64,000 nucleotides of DNA, taken from the NCBI GenBank assembly GCA_039090855.1, contig CM077005.1, positions 71,234,607 to 71,298,606 on the forward strand, given 5' to 3'. Made by a program: the position numbers and the translations under genes. Origin of the DNA: Macrothele yani (lineage: Eukaryota > Arthropoda > Arachnida > Araneae > Macrothelidae). Positions 1 to 11,148 of this stretch are shown piece by piece. Position 1 is the stretch's first letter, and each line of letters opens with the position of its first letter. Under the pieces are notes generated by a model, which saw nothing but the letters and a program-made list of their open reading frames with translations, had not been told where the DNA came from and searched no databases.

Positions 1-360
1 GATTGCAGACTTTTACTTTGCCTTCATGGAGTTTTGCTGAATTATGGGACCAGGCAAATGGTGCATAGTCCCAGGACACCATTTGAGGGATCACATCACT
101 CAATGCTGCACTGTGTGTCTGATTGTATTGCATTAACATGATGGTCACACAAAGTATTGACTGATTTGATGTAATTCTGTCTTCTATCCTGTGAAACTGA
201 TGTACTGCCTTGGAAATTACATCTTGCATTCATGGTGATTTTTGGCTCATTTTAGCTTACTCTTTCTGGGTGAGGTCATTTTAATGTCGAGTAGTGTATA
301 AAACCCATTTATTGAGTTGTTTTATGAAATATGTCATGTATGGGTAGCACCAGAGTTGCA
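1..360. other. No gene or recognised repeat seen
   Basis: AT-rich non-coding DNA without a convincing reading frame, tRNA-like boxes or terminal repeats. As it lies upstream of the first visible PSPH exon it is probably intron. The exon with the DxDST phosphatase motif was looked for here and not found. Confidence 0.4.
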
Positions 361-1520
361 GAATGTAGATGTATGCTGTACACGGGTAGTTTCCAAATTA
401 TTAGCAGATTTTGCAGATAGTTTCTGCTTGTAGATTAAAAAAATTAAAATGTTATTTACAGCAATTAAAACACTTAAGGCTTTATACTCAGAAATTAAGG
501 TACTTCATTATATTTTAATTTAAAAAATTTTCACTTATTTTTCGTCTTCTGAGTTCTTTTGTTTTTACAGGTGTTTCTGGCCTGTGGATTTTATCAAGGC
601 CTGTTCTCAATGCATACGAACTGTATCAAAAATTTCGTTTACACTGAAAGAATTTAAATTTTATTGTCAGGATCCTCTTGTGGTTGTCAGTTGTTAAATT
701 AAAGTCTTTTCCTTATTTATTTTGCAATTCTAGTATTTTTGAATTAAGTTGTTGAAAATGCTATTTATAATTTTTGAAGGTCCATCAATGGAACTGCTTT
801 TCTGGATATAAAAACTTTAATTAGTCTCTTGTTTTTATGAGATTCATCGTTCTGTATTTTAATATTTTGCCATAAAGGTGTCCATTTCACACACATTGCT
901 GCACATTCAATTGTAATGTATTTTTGTCCTCCTTGGAATCTGTAATGTTCTAATAATTATTTATTGTTTTGCTAATTTTTGTTTAAATTATCTTAATTTA
1001 GTAAATATCTTATATGAACCCAAAAATTTGTGTTTCCGGGTCATACATTGATTATTCACACCGAAAATTCTATAGTTACTTATAAATATCTACTTATGGA
1101 TTTAACTGGTTGTGCAACAAGTGCATGTAAACATCAATGGAATAAGAAATTTTATCAGCCTGTACATAGTGATTTTAACATTTAGAGTGTTGGAACCAAA
1201 GTGCAATAATATGTGTGCAATAATGTACACGAATGAGAGAATAAAGCCAGATGTTTCACCTACCAATGGAGTTATAGTTGGAAGAATTGCGACATGGTTG
1301 GGACTTGTCAGTGTGTCCACAAAGAAAATGAATTGACACACCAACAATGTACTTTGTATCATTTATGGATTATAGGGTACGTAATTTAGATCTATAGGTA
1401 GATATTTATTTGTAATTATCTTATTCTATTGTTATCGTGGTTTGCACTGTGTGGGTTTGTAGCAAGTTTTCTGTTTCAGTGGTTGTATACGCAGGTACGT
1501 TTTATTTTTATACAACTCTG
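361..1520. repeat. Copy 1 of a diverged direct duplication
   Basis: This stretch is matched in the same orientation by 3146-3868. Shared landmarks in order are GAATGTAGATGTA, TTTCCAAATTATTAGCAG, the block around TTTCTGGC...TTTTATCAAGG, TGCTGCACATTCAAT, GGAATCTGTAATGTTCTAA and the block ending GTTTTCTGTTTCA. Copy 1 holds about 430 extra bases (roughly 998-1425) that copy 2 lacks. No domain is recognised in either copy. Confidence 0.7.
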
Positions 1521-1865
1521 GGTAGCACAATCGTGCAACTAGATGTCTAAACTGTATAATTTCTTAAATTTCTAAAATTTAATGTTTCTTCTTTGTTTTG
1601 AGTAAAATAGTTTCTCCTAAACGCATTGCTTGCTAGTTACAGTGACTTGCGAGCCAAGAAATATCTGCATTGGCTGAGCAAAATTGCTGGTGGGTACAAA
1701 ATTTCTTGCAGTGGTGTTACACACAGTTTTCATGTTAATTTTCATAGTTCCATGCTTTTGGCACAGTACTGTAGTGTTACATATTTATTTGTTCAGTACT
1801 GTAGAAATATATCAAGTCAGCTGATTGTTTCTTAGTGGATGTACATACACTCAATACACAAAACA
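1521..1865. other. No feature seen
   Basis: Low-complexity AT-rich spacer between duplication copy 1 and the Tc1-like remnant. A 69-codon open frame here shows no recognisable motif and is not called. Confidence 0.35.
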
Positions 1866-2614
1866 TTAGAGATACCTACCTAATAGCGTGTTGGTCCTTC
1901 TCTAGTGTGAATAAGTGCCTGTACATGCTGAGGTAACTACACCAAGTGCCAGAGGATTTCCGGAGGTATGCCAGCCATGCCTGTTGCAGCATTGTTCACA
2001 ACTCCGCATGAGACGTCAGTTCAGGATCTGTGGATCTGATGTTCTGCTGCGCAGCATCCCAGAGAGCTACCACAGGGTTTAATTCTGGGGACTTTGGGGG
2101 CCACTGCATGGTTCCAAATTTAGATGAAAAAGTGTTCCTTGAGCCATGCCTGGAAGGTTTCGGCACAGTGGGGTGGTGCATTGTTCTGGAGCAGACTTTC
2201 GTTCACAGGATGCGAGAAGGCCATGAAAGCGTGTAGGTGATCAGACAGCGCATGCTAGTAATGTGTGTGTCAGTTAAAGACCTCTCCAGACACACTAAGA
2301 GACCTAATGAGGTGTCCCATAAAAAGGCTTCTTGAACCGTCACATAGTCATTGCCACGTTGAACAGAGCCGACCTGGCACAATGGGGACATGACCTCAGT
2401 CTGTCGCCACACCCACATCCTCCTGTTAGCTTGGTACAGCTGAAAATGGGGTTGATCTGACCACAGGATGATGTTCCCAACACCAGGTGAGGCGTAATGT
2501 CTGATGATGAGCAGTCGACAGTGTCACATGATTAGGGCATTGGCTTCCGTAGCCGAAGATATGCAGGGTACACTGTACCCGTTCACTTGCCAATGCTACT
2601 TGGACCTCCGACAT
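1866..2614 (-). pseudogene. Tc1-like transposase remnant (C-terminal half)
   Basis: Minus-strand translation in broken frames gives the C-terminal half of a Tc1-family DDE transposase. Near 2400 there is a block resembling the VWR-x-EAM...CQVG...G-x-V-x-VW region (RMWVWRQTEVMSPLCQVG). Near 2100 comes the third-catalytic-residue region, seen as PPKSPELNPVVALWDA, where the family usually has SPDLNPIEHLW, so the catalytic glutamate is replaced. The ORF is split by stops and frameshifts and is dead. The high-coordinate end is cut by a SINE at 2624. The low-coordinate end carries CCTACCTAATA, also seen (as TATTAGGTAGG) near the end of the Tc1 remnant at 5396-6242, which suggests related termini. 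Confidence 0.65.
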
Positions 2615-2623
2615 TTAACCTAT

Positions 2624-2851
2624 TTGGCCGCCCCAATGGTGCAGTAGTCTAAGCGATGGCCTCTGATCATTCGTCCGAACGGGGTCCGGGTTCGAATCCC
2701 GGTGAGGCATGGATGTTGTGTTTGTTTTATGGCACTGGCTCTCTCCCTTCCCTGGAACCAGTGACCCTAAATTAGGGATGGGCGACTGCTTATAGCCCAT
2801 TGAGTTGCTCATGGTGGTCGTTAAACCTCCAATCAAAAAAAAAAAAAAAAA
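2624..2851 (+). mobile_element. tRNA-derived SINE, full length, with TSD
   Basis: The head resembles a tRNA: an A-box-like stretch near 2635-2655 and a perfect B box GGTTCGAATCC at 2689-2699. A body shared with the copies at 9503, 61879 and 63851 follows (GGATGTTGTGTTTG, CTCTCTCCCTTCCCTGG, CCCTAAATTAGGGA), ending in poly(A). It is flanked by a 9-bp target duplication TTAACCTAT (2615-2623 and 2852-2860), as expected for LINE-mobilised SINEs. It sits at the edge of the Tc1 remnant. It is not a functional tRNA because the acceptor stem does not close. Confidence 0.88.
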
Positions 2852-3145
2852 TTAACCTATATGTGATTGGTGTTGCCGTTGCCAAGCAGTTGGTCTGTAC
2901 AAGCTTGGATAGTCTAGGTTGACCCCAGTCATCAATAGTGTGTAGTTGGCCACCGCTTGCTCTCTGGGCACTGGTATGCCCATGTATAGTATACTTACGG
3001 TACACCCTTTGATACAGTTGACCTTAAGAACCTTAGGGCTCTTACAACTTAGGCGATAGAATGACCCATTTGTCTTGCACTGACAATGTGTCTGCAAGAC
3101 AGATCATCATGTTTTACCCATGGTCGTTGATTGCAATACACTGTA

Positions 3146-3868
3146 GAATGTAGATGTACGCAGATAGTTTCCAAATTATTAGCAGATTTTGCACATAGTT
3201 TTTGCATTTAGATTAAAAAAAATATTATTTATTGTAATTAAAACACTTACTCAAGGCTTTACTCAGATTAATATCCTTAGTTCTATTTTGACTTGAAGAA
3301 TGTTCAATTATTTTTTCACATCTTCTTAGTTCTTTTGCTTTTACAGATGTTTCTGGCTTCTAGGTTTTATCAAGGGCTGTTCTCAATGAATAGGAACCCT
3401 ATCAAAAGTTTCGGTTTACATAGAAAGAATGTAAATTTTATTGACAGGTTCTTCTTGCAGTTGCCAGTTATTGAATTAAATTCTTCTCCTTATGTACTTT
3501 GTAAGTCTACTGTTTTTCAATTAAGTTGTTGGAAATGCCATTTATAATTTTTGAAGGTTCATTAATGGAATTGTTTTTCTGGGTATAAAATTTTTCTTTA
3601 TCAGCCTTTTGCTTTTATGAGGTTCGTAGTCCAATATTTTAATGTTTTGCCATAAAGATCCATTTCATACACACTGCTGCACATTCAATCGTAATGTACT
3701 TATTTTGTCCTCATTGGAATCTGTAATGTTCTAATAATTATTTATTGTTTTATTAATTTTTCTTTAAATTATTTAGTTTTTATCGCGGTTCGCACTTTTT
3801 GGGTTTGCAACAAGTTTTCTGTTTCAATGGTTGTGTACGCAGATACATTTTATTTTTATGCAGCTCTG
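3146..3868. repeat. Copy 2 of the diverged direct duplication
   Basis: Direct-orientation partner of 361-1520, offset by about 2.79 kb at the left end. It lacks the roughly 430-bp insertion of copy 1. It contains an exon-like stretch: a pyrimidine-rich run ending TTTTACAG (about 3339-3346), an open frame (FYQGLFSM), and a GTAAGT at about 3500. The frame is closed by stops in copy 1 and matches no family I know, so no gene is called. Confidence 0.65.
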
Positions 3869-4614
3869 CTGTCTGCCAATTTATTGCTTGTGTTCGGTTT
3901 GGAACTGTTCCACTCTGTGGGGGGTGATGCTCATGTCAACTGCCCAACATCCCTACCTCTAACGTTTTATCCCCTGAGTGTAAAAACAGTATTGAAAAGG
4001 AAAACATCAACTTTACTGTTGGTCATTCATGTTTACATGAGTATGTATTTTGCTAAAGATAGTCAGTCTTATGTTCTGAGGTATCCAAAATTTCAACTGT
4101 GGATATATTAAAATCACTGTGTCGATCCACCCCTGAATCAGGTATTTTTGAATTTTCATTGCCCTGCTCATAGATACCAGAAAATTTCAAACACCTCAAC
4201 CCAAAACAACCCATTAAGTTCTTCATAGTTAGTATAGAAAACAAATATTTGATGACCTTATCTGTGAATGCATGTTGAGCATGACATAGCTAGTGTGTTT
4301 ATTTTGTAGTTCTTGTGTCATGGTAGTGCTATAAATGAAGTCTGGGTTGTGCCCCACACAGCTTAAATTGGAAAGCATTAACAGCTCTGAATTGGTTACA
4401 ATTAGGGTTTCAGATGTGAGATGCTAACTTTTTTTTGCTCTTAGAAAAAAATGTAAAAGGAGGAATAAGAAAAGAAGAAAAGGTACTTCAATAACTGCAG
4501 TTTTGTATAAATTTCTTTTTTTGTTTTCTTCTCAACAGTCATGCTTCATGTAATTTGTAATTATTTGTTTCATTACCTGCTGTTCTTAAATAAGTACAAA
4601 AAAATTGTTTTCAG
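3869..4614. other. Intron sequence, no feature recognised
   Basis: AT-rich DNA ending in the polypyrimidine tract and TTTTCAG acceptor (4608-4614) of the first visible PSPH exon. Short open frames here show no conserved motif. Confidence 0.4.
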
Positions 4615-4749
4615 GACTCTAAAAGCTATGCGTGGAGGAATGACATTTCACGAGGCCTTGACAAGGAGGTTGGACTTAATACAACCAAGTAGGCAAATAC
4701 TTACAGACTACTTGAGAACTCATGCTCCACGCCTGACTCCTGGGATAAA
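4615..4749 (+). CDS. PSPH: Phosphoserine phosphatase, internal exon A (cap domain)
   Basis: PSPH, a HAD-superfamily enzyme, hydrolyses O-phospho-L-serine to serine as the last step of cytosolic serine synthesis. This exon encodes the substrate-selecting cap: the AMRGGMTFHEALTRRLDLI region aligns with the family motif AMGGAVPFKAAL-x-RL-x-LIQPS (human residues about 50-75). LIQPSRQ and the LTPGIK preceding motif II follow. The exon runs from after TTTTCAG to before the donor GTATGT at 4750. It enters with one base completing a codon and leaves with two bases (AA) that the first G of exon B completes. The upstream exon with nucleophile motif DxDST is outside the window. Recognition is by sequence similarity from memory, and the in-phase junctions make it firm. 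Confidence 0.93.
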
Positions 4750-5395
4750 GTATGTCAGCAAAATTCACAGCTGTGTTTTGATTTCTTTTTGTATCTTCTC
4801 ATGTCTTTAAAATTTTTATTGCAGATATTATTTGTTGTGAAAATTTGTCTTCTTTAAAATATATGAAATAATTATGATTAATATCCAGTTGCATACCTAA
4901 GTCTCTCTTTGCAATAATTTCATTTTGGGCAGGTTACATTGGGGAACCATAATTCTATTATGTAGTTTATAGTCAAACTGTTTATATCTTTGGTACAGTT
5001 TTGCATGCAAAAAATTTTGCATGCTTTTATGGCAGTGATATTTTCATACTTGTTGTTCTTTACCCAAGATTTAGTAATGCTGAACTGTACTGGACAAAAC
5101 AGTAGCTCTCAGTTTATGATAAAATAAATATACACACTTGTTTTGCCTAAAAAAAAAAAAAAATCCAAAACCAGGTTCAGAAGATTTCTGTTTATTGTCT
5201 GAAAGTGTGCGATGCGTTGGTACTGATGTTGGTTTTACAATGCTGTTCAACACTGATAAATGCAGGTTTGTGTGCAATTCGTACATTTTGGCCCGAATGA
5301 ACACATTTGTAAAAGCAGTCCATTTAGCTTTTATGCCATTTAGTTTTAGTTTTATTCCCAATCTATCCATATTTCATTTTTGTTTTTGTCGCTCA

Positions 5396-6242
5396 TTGTT
5401 CACAGCGACCGCAGGGCCAGAGTGCAACAAATCACCCGCACTATAGCAGTGATGATCAGGGTAATGAGTCACAGCACACAGTGCATCACAGTCTTCTGTG
5501 CATGGGCCTGTGTAGCGGAAGACCCAGCCGTGTCCCCATTCTCATTGCACTTCATCGCCAAAAACGCATGAAATGGGCCCAAGATCATCAAGGTTGGACC
5601 GTGGATGATTGGAAGAAAGTGGCCTGGTCTGATGAATCAAGATTCCTGGTGCATCACGTAGACGGCCGAGCAGGGATACACCGATTACTAACGGAGGCTA
5701 TGACACATGGATGCACTGTTGGGCGGACACAGGTCAGCGGTAGTGATGTTATGCTGTAGGCATTGTTTTCTTGGAACACTTTAGGCTTCATTATCCCAAT
5801 AGCATAATCCTTGACAGCTGTCAGGTATCTGAACATCGTTGTGGACCAAGTTCACCCATTCATGGCAACTGTGTTTCCTGCTGGTGATGGCCATTACCAA
5901 CAGGATAACACACCATGCCACGCTGCCAGAATCTTCAAGGAATGGTTCGAGGAACATGCTGGTGACTTTCTGTTAATGCCCTGGCCTTCAAATTCACCCG
6001 ACATGAGCTCAATCGAACATTTGTGGTTTGACTTGGAAAAGTGGGTTCGTGCTAAATTACCACCACTCTGAAATATACGGGAACTGGAGGACCTGCTGTT
6101 GACTTTATGGTACCAGATACCCCTGGATACCTATCGCTACCTCATCGAATCGATGCCTCGCTGAGTGGCTGCTGTTTTGCAGACTAAAGGGGGTCCTACA
6201 GCTTATTAGGTAGGTGGTCATAATGTAATGGCTCATTGGTGT
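5396..6242 (+). pseudogene. Tc1-like transposase remnant, 5'-truncated
   Basis: The plus strand encodes the DDE half of a Tc1-family transposase in three broken pieces. First is KRMKWAQDHQGWTVDDWKKVAWSDESRF (about 5560-5645), with the first catalytic aspartate in SDESRF. Then comes the strand with QQDNTPCHAA (about 5897) and the second aspartate. Last is SNSPDMSSIEHLWFDLEKW (about 5990), with the D34E-type glutamate in IEHLW. A frameshifted stretch (5700-5810) and several stops kill it. The 3' end GGTAGGTGGTCATAATG before 6242 looks like the element terminus. No 5' end is visible, so the copy is truncated near 5396. It lies in PSPH intron A-B. Confidence 0.8.
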
Positions 6243-6634
6243 ACATACTAACGAGATCTCAATTGAAACTGGCCAAATAAGTGGGAATCCTTGATAACTT
6301 TCTTTCCATTATTGAATGAGCAGTTTTAATTAGAATTTATGAAGATGATTATTGATAAAAGGTTTAATAAAATCAATACAAAGTAAGTATTTTGGACTTT
6401 TTCCCAAGAAAGGATCATAAACTTAGCTAATTCCTTTACCACTATTTTTTTTTTCGTTAGACATACATCACTGATTACAGATTTCAGTTATTTTTTCCAA
6501 CATTTAAAAAAATTACACCGAAAGGATTTGTCAAACAATGCATCTCAATCTCACTTCACATTATTTGTTTCATAAAAGTTTCAATACTTTTTAAGATGTG
6601 TGTGTTTATTTCATTCATTTATTAAGAATAATTC

Positions 6635-7016
6635 TTGATGTCCACATATCACGCATAAGTTACGTTAAAAATTATAAGTGGTGGACATTTCGGTAGTGAC
6701 TTCTACCTTCATCAGCCATGGAATGAAACGCCTGGTATAAGCATCAGTTGTTGCCAGATTTCAAAATAGCTTTCCAAATGATAGGTATGTTAAAAAGTGC
6801 ATCTGTATTGCAGGTGTTATTATGCATCTGTATTGCAGACTGACCTTTTAACATACCTATCATTTGGAAAGCTGTTTTGAAATCTGGCAACAACTGATGC
6901 TTATACCACATGTTTCATTCCATGGCTGACAAAGATAGAAGTTACTACCGAAACGTCCACTACTTATAATTTTTAATGCAACTTATGCGTGACATGTGGA
7001 CATCAAGAATTATTCT
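6635..7016. repeat. 382-bp palindromic foldback/MITE
   Basis: Two long arms in inverted orientation meet near 6825. The ends (AGAATAATTCTTGATGTCC at 6635 and its reverse complement ending at 7016) match perfectly, and similarity continues inward with a few mismatches through CCATGGAATGAAAC, TGTTGCCAGATTTCAAAA and TTTCCAAATGATAGGTATG. The centre holds a short direct repeat GCATCTGTATTGCAG. No coding capacity and no clear target duplication. Each arm carries CTGATGA/CTGACAA...GAAA, a hammerhead-like pattern when read on the arm's own strand. Confidence 0.85.
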
Positions 7017-7214
7017 AATGTTTTGTGTGTTTCACTGCCAAGTATTCTCACTATGATTCATTTATTTAGTTTTGTATTACAGGCTTTATACACAATAGCA
7101 TGTAATAACTGTATATTTACCATTGGCAGCACTGCATAAATATGACAGTACATAGAATATAAATTAAAATCGACAAACATTACCTATTTTGCGTATCAGT
7201 TCCGGGCTTATAGG

Positions 7215-7370
7215 CAGCGTTCGCACAGCCCCTGGAATCTTGGGAAAGTCCTGGAATTTGATTTCTCTTTTTTCCAGGCCTGGAAAGTCCTTGATTTTTC
7301 ATATTTTTATGGAAGGTCTTGTTGGAATAGTTCTGGAATTTTTTCTTGCAATGAAAAAAAAAAAAAAAAA
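7215..7370. repeat. CCTGGAA-rich element fragment (left part)
   Basis: The words CCTGGAA and AAAGTCCTTGATTTTTCATATTTTT recur here, at 9305-9400 and at 62110-62230, with a poly(A) run at 7350-7372. The left and right pieces seem to be one dispersed element interrupted by the palindrome at 7545 and the RTE at 8070. The class is unknown; the subterminal word repetition resembles that of the hAT-like element at 17502. Confidence 0.4.
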
Positions 7371-7544
7371 AAAAAAAGAAAAGGTTTTTTTTTGACATGT
7401 TTGGATTGTTTGTTTTGTTTGTGTCATTTTTTCTTGCTCCCTGTCCCTGGTATAGCATCTGTTTGTGCTGACATCACTTCCTTCCCATAGAATGTGAAGA
7501 CATGATGTTATCTTGTGGGAAGCTAGAGTGCAAGATGTTTGAAA

Positions 7545-8065
7545 GCCATATTTCCAGTCATCTAGGTTTGTGGCATGGCAGTTGGATTCACAACAAAGTG
7601 TGGAAACCTTCTTGTGATTCCAAAATGGGCATTACTTTCTAGCACATGCTTTCCTCACTGAAAGGAGATTGATATCTAGCCTCCCTGCTACCAATGTGCT
7701 TGGTAATAGATGACTTTGGGATACCAAATCTTCAGTGCCATGGCAAAATTGTTTTGCATTATTATCATTGTGCTATCAAGCACAATGATAACAAAATTGT
7801 TTTGCATTATTATCATTGTGCTATCAAGCACAATGATAACAATGATAATAATGCAAAACAATTTTGCCATGGCACTGAAGATTTGGTATCCCAAAGTCAT
7901 CTATTACCAAGCACATTGGTAGCAGGGAGGCTAGATATCAATCTCCTTTCAGTGAGGAAAGCATGTGCTAGAAAGTAATGCCCATTTTGGAATCACAAGA
8001 AGGTTTCCACACTTTGTTGTGAATCCAACTGCCATGCCACAAACCTAGATGACTGGAAATATGGC
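7545..8065. repeat. 521-bp near-perfect palindrome
   Basis: The left arm 7545-7780 and right arm 7830-8065 are reverse complements with no mismatch I could find over about 150 compared bases (the CCAAAATGGGCATTAC to ATTATCATTG part). The centre contains a ~47-bp unit (AAAATTGTTTTGCATT...AAGCACAATGATAAC) in tandem before it inverts. No protein is encoded, and mirrored open frames on both strands are shadows of the symmetry. The near identity implies a very recent origin or an assembly foldback. Confidence 0.9.
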
Positions 8066-8069
8066 ACTC

Positions 8070-9089
8070 AAAAGCCATGTATGCTGGTAGTAGAGCTTGT
8101 GTACGAGTGAATGGTGTTTTTCAAAATGGGTTTCTATTGGTGCAGCAGTCAGGCAAGGTTGTGTAATGTCACCCTGGCTGTTTAATATATTTATGGATGC
8201 ATGCATGCGTGATGCCAAAATTGATAATTCTGGTTTATGTCTTGGTGATATGCATGTGTGCAGATTACTGTATGCTGATGACACTGTCCTGTTAACAGAG
8301 AGCAAAAGTAATTTGCAGAGTATGTTGTCCTGGATGTACGAAGTTTGCACAAAATTCAAACTGAGTATAAATAAGGGAAAAACCAAAGTTATTGTTTTTG
8401 AGTGGGGAACTGGTAGTACTGAATGTAGTATAAGTCTAAATGGTACCGTGATTGACCAGGTGAATTAGTTTGTGTATTTAGAAAGCATGTTTGACAGAGA
8501 GAACAAATTGGATGGTGAAATTAGTAGGAGAGTGAATTCTTCATTGAAAGTCATGGCTGCTCTGGGAGGTTTTCACAGGAATGATGGGTTCTCAAGGGAG
8601 TACCGCATGGCTGGAGAAATGCATTACTTATGGGGGTGGGGGTGGGGGTGGCAAGACACGTTCTGATCATGTGAGGAATGAAGATGTGTTGGAGTTGTGT
8701 AATGTGAAGCAAAATGTTGTTAGCATGGTGGAGACTAATATGATTCGGTGGTTTGAGCATGTTGAAAGAATGAGTGATGAGATGCTTACTAAGAAAATTT
8801 TTTCAGCCCAAGTGGCAGTAAGGAAAAACAGAGGAAGGCCAAGGAAGTCATGGGAGGATCAGATTCAGGAGTGTCTGCATGAGTATGAAGTATAGAATAT
8901 CTTGTGTGCATCGTGTGACGGATGTCAGTGAAGCTTGAATTGTGTGCCAAGATTGCTGTTAGTGGAGGAGTTTGATATGTCAACAGTATGTAAATAATCA
9001 GACAAAAATTATCTGGTAGTTTGTCTTTTCTTTGTGGAGCTAACCTCTGAATCTCAGAGAACAGCTTAGTGATATGATATGATATCATT
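8070..9089 (+). pseudogene. RTE-like LINE copy, 5'-truncated (RT to 3' tail)
   Basis: It encodes the C-terminal half of a non-LTR reverse transcriptase. It starts near the KAMYAGSRACVRVNGV block, then AAVRQGCVMSPWLFNIFMDACM (finger/palm), then RLLYADDTVLL with the catalytic YADD box at about 8270-8285. The post-RT region follows (KGKTKVIVFE, DGEISRRVNSSLK) and the C-terminal RW-x-EHVERMSDEML...GRPRKSWEDQIQECL block (8745-8880). In-frame stops (for example after DQVN near 8468) and a deletion with a G-rich expansion (8631-8652) break it. The 3' end has GAGATTCAGAGGTTAGCTCC on the complement and a short (TGATA)n tail, as in RTE elements. The RTE assignment is from motif style, not a tree. Confidence 0.8.
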
Positions 9090-9502
9090 GTGCTAGGTTC
9101 CAGATTGCTTCATATAAGTTTTATAGAGAGCAATTTTTTTTGCGGGAAAATTTTGCCACTTCATTGAAGATGTAACCCACACTCAGGAACACTGTGTAAC
9201 AGCTGAACCCATAGGACTTCTTAAGAATTCCAAATGCATAGTAAAATTTTACTCCAGTTTGCAAAATATAAAACAAAGTACTATTATTGTAGCAATAATT
9301 TAAGTTCCTGGAATTTTTTGATTAATTTGTAGAAAACCCCTGGAAAAATCCTGGTATTTACTTTCTGTAAATGTGTATGAGCCGTGTATGGAAAAAGTCC
9401 AAAGTACTAGTATATCTTACCATTTTCCAGCAAAACCCCATACTCAACCTGAATGGCTAGACTGAAAACAAATAGAAAATGCTGGGGCCAACTGAAAAAG
9501 TG
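9090..9502. repeat. Right part of the CCTGGAA-rich element and spacer
   Basis: 9305-9400 carries CCTGGAATTTTTTG, CCCCTGGAAAAATCCTGG and AAAGTCC words like those at 7215-7370, consistent with the other half of an element split by later insertions. The rest shows nothing recognisable. Confidence 0.35.
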
Positions 9503-9742
9503 CTGCCCCAGTGGCACAGTGGTCTAAGCACTGACTTCTGATAATTCGTCTGAGATGGGTCCAGGTTTGAATCCCGGTGAGGCATGGATATTGTGTTTGT
9601 TTTATGGCACTTGCTCTCTCCCTTCCCTGAAGCCAGTGGCCCTAAATTAGGGACGTGTGACTGATTATAGCCGATAGAGTTACTCACAGTAGTCGTTAAA
9701 CTTAATTAAAACAGCAACAACAACAACAACAAAAACAACAAC
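9503..9742 (+). mobile_element. tRNA-derived SINE, with 13-bp TSD and (CAA)n tail
   Basis: Same family as 2624-2851: CTGCCCCAGTGGCACAGTGG head, degenerate B box GGTTTGAATCC, the CTCTCTCCCTTCCCTG block and CCCTAAATTAGGGA. The tail is (CAA)n-like rather than pure A. The 13-bp target duplication AACTGAAAAAGTG is exact at 9490-9502 and 9743-9755. Confidence 0.88.
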
Positions 9743-9755
9743 AACTGAAAAAGTG

Positions 9756-11148
9756 TTATTACCTGTCAACTAATACTCAGAAGAAAGTGCATCCCAAAAC
9801 AAGTCTGTTGCCTTGTAACATCTGCCTGCTAAAATTGCAGTTGCTGGACTCAATGGGAGGTTAAAGGTGTAAAGAGGTGCAGTGATTGGTAAGTTCCTTC
9901 CCATTCCACTCTGAGAAACATTTGAAGTTATAAAGTATGCCAAAATCCTTTCATCATCCAACCATCAGTAAGACTCATAAATGAATTAAAAAGAATGTCT
10001 GAAGATTTTGCATTTTTACTGGAGCTAACAAACATGAAGATCAGTTAAGCTAGTTACATGTGAATGTTTAATTATACCTGGGAAGACAACAGCCATTCAG
10101 TATTGTAATTACATATCTCTTGGGTCAAACACGTAGGTCTGTTGTTGAAGTAGCAGGGGCCAGTTCTTACTTGGATGCTTTGAAATTGAAGCCCTAGTTC
10201 CTAAACAAATAGCTTCAGTTCTTCACCACTACCTGCAAGTATTGTGCATAGATAAGACAAGTGAAAACACAAACATTAAGGCAACGCCAATGGAGTGTAC
10301 CTACCCTAGGAAAAACCCCTCATAAAAAAACTGTTAAACATCAAGCTTGGCACTGATTGTGAGAAGCAAAGTGATTTTGATACCCTTATTTTGACAGTTT
10401 GTCTCACATCAAAAGTATACACATTGTCCGGGCTTATTTATCTTCTATGTGACAAAACTCGAAGAAAGTCCTGTGTACAACAAGCAGTAGAGTACTTACC
10501 ACTTAATTCGAGTTTGAGTTCTCTGTTGTTCAGTTATTTATTTTGTTCATGTATTGGTTTTCTGATCTCAAGCAGGGCACATTAGTCTTGGTAAAAAAAA
10601 AAAAAAAAAAAAATGAAAAGGAGTTAAAAATGCACAGGGAAAAGAGAGGGAGAGAACCTCATCGTGATTATTGCTTTATAGAAATGTAAAGAATTCTTTA
10701 ACAGTCTTTTTCAAAGAGATAGACACAATGTTGAGTTAACTTTTCAACTTATTTGTGCAAAATAAATTTTTCAAATTGTACTTGGAAGTGTTTTCCAGGA
10801 AATTGTGAAGCATGGTTACCGTCTCCAAGAAATTGTAAAAAGTATGATAAATCATATCTTAACCAGAAATTTTTATATTTCATAATAAGACCACTGCATA
10901 CAGTGAGGGAGATCCTGAAATTTCAGAGGGGGGGGGAATCTACACCCCCACTTCCCTACCTTTCACTGCCTTACTGCTAAGAGATTAGTGGAATCCATGC
11001 TGATAAAACTCCCTGCTGCACAAATATTACATGTATTTAATAACAGGACAATGTTTACAACAGTGTATTTATCTTGTAGCAATTTTTCATGTGCATTATG
11101 AATTACTGTATAATTATACTATTTTGTGTATTTTTTTTTTTTTTTTAG
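9756..11148. other. Intron sequence, no gene recognised
   Basis: AT-rich DNA with a poly(A) tract (10592-10612) and a G9 run (10927-10935). It ends in the long poly-T tract (11131-11146) and AG acceptor of PSPH exon B. No conserved coding motif, tRNA box or terminal repeat was seen. Confidence 0.4.

Noticed and set aside
1102..1362. Small membrane-protein-like frames on both strands
   Set aside because: Overlapping frames on opposite strands in the segment unique to duplication copy 1, with no motif and no splice context.
2635..2710. Functional tRNA gene (also at 9510, 61885, 63858)
   Set aside because: A and B boxes are present but the acceptor stem does not pair, and a conserved non-tRNA body, A-rich tail and target duplications follow, so these are SINEs.
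5071..5446. Overlapping 99-102 codon frames on both strands around 5.1-5.4 kb
   Set aside because: They include a poly(A) tract translated as KKKK/FFFF and have no conserved block; the plus frame merely runs into the Tc1 remnant.
7688..7978. Open frames on both strands at the palindrome (up to 94 codons)
   Set aside because: They mirror each other because of the inverted repeat and encode low-complexity text.
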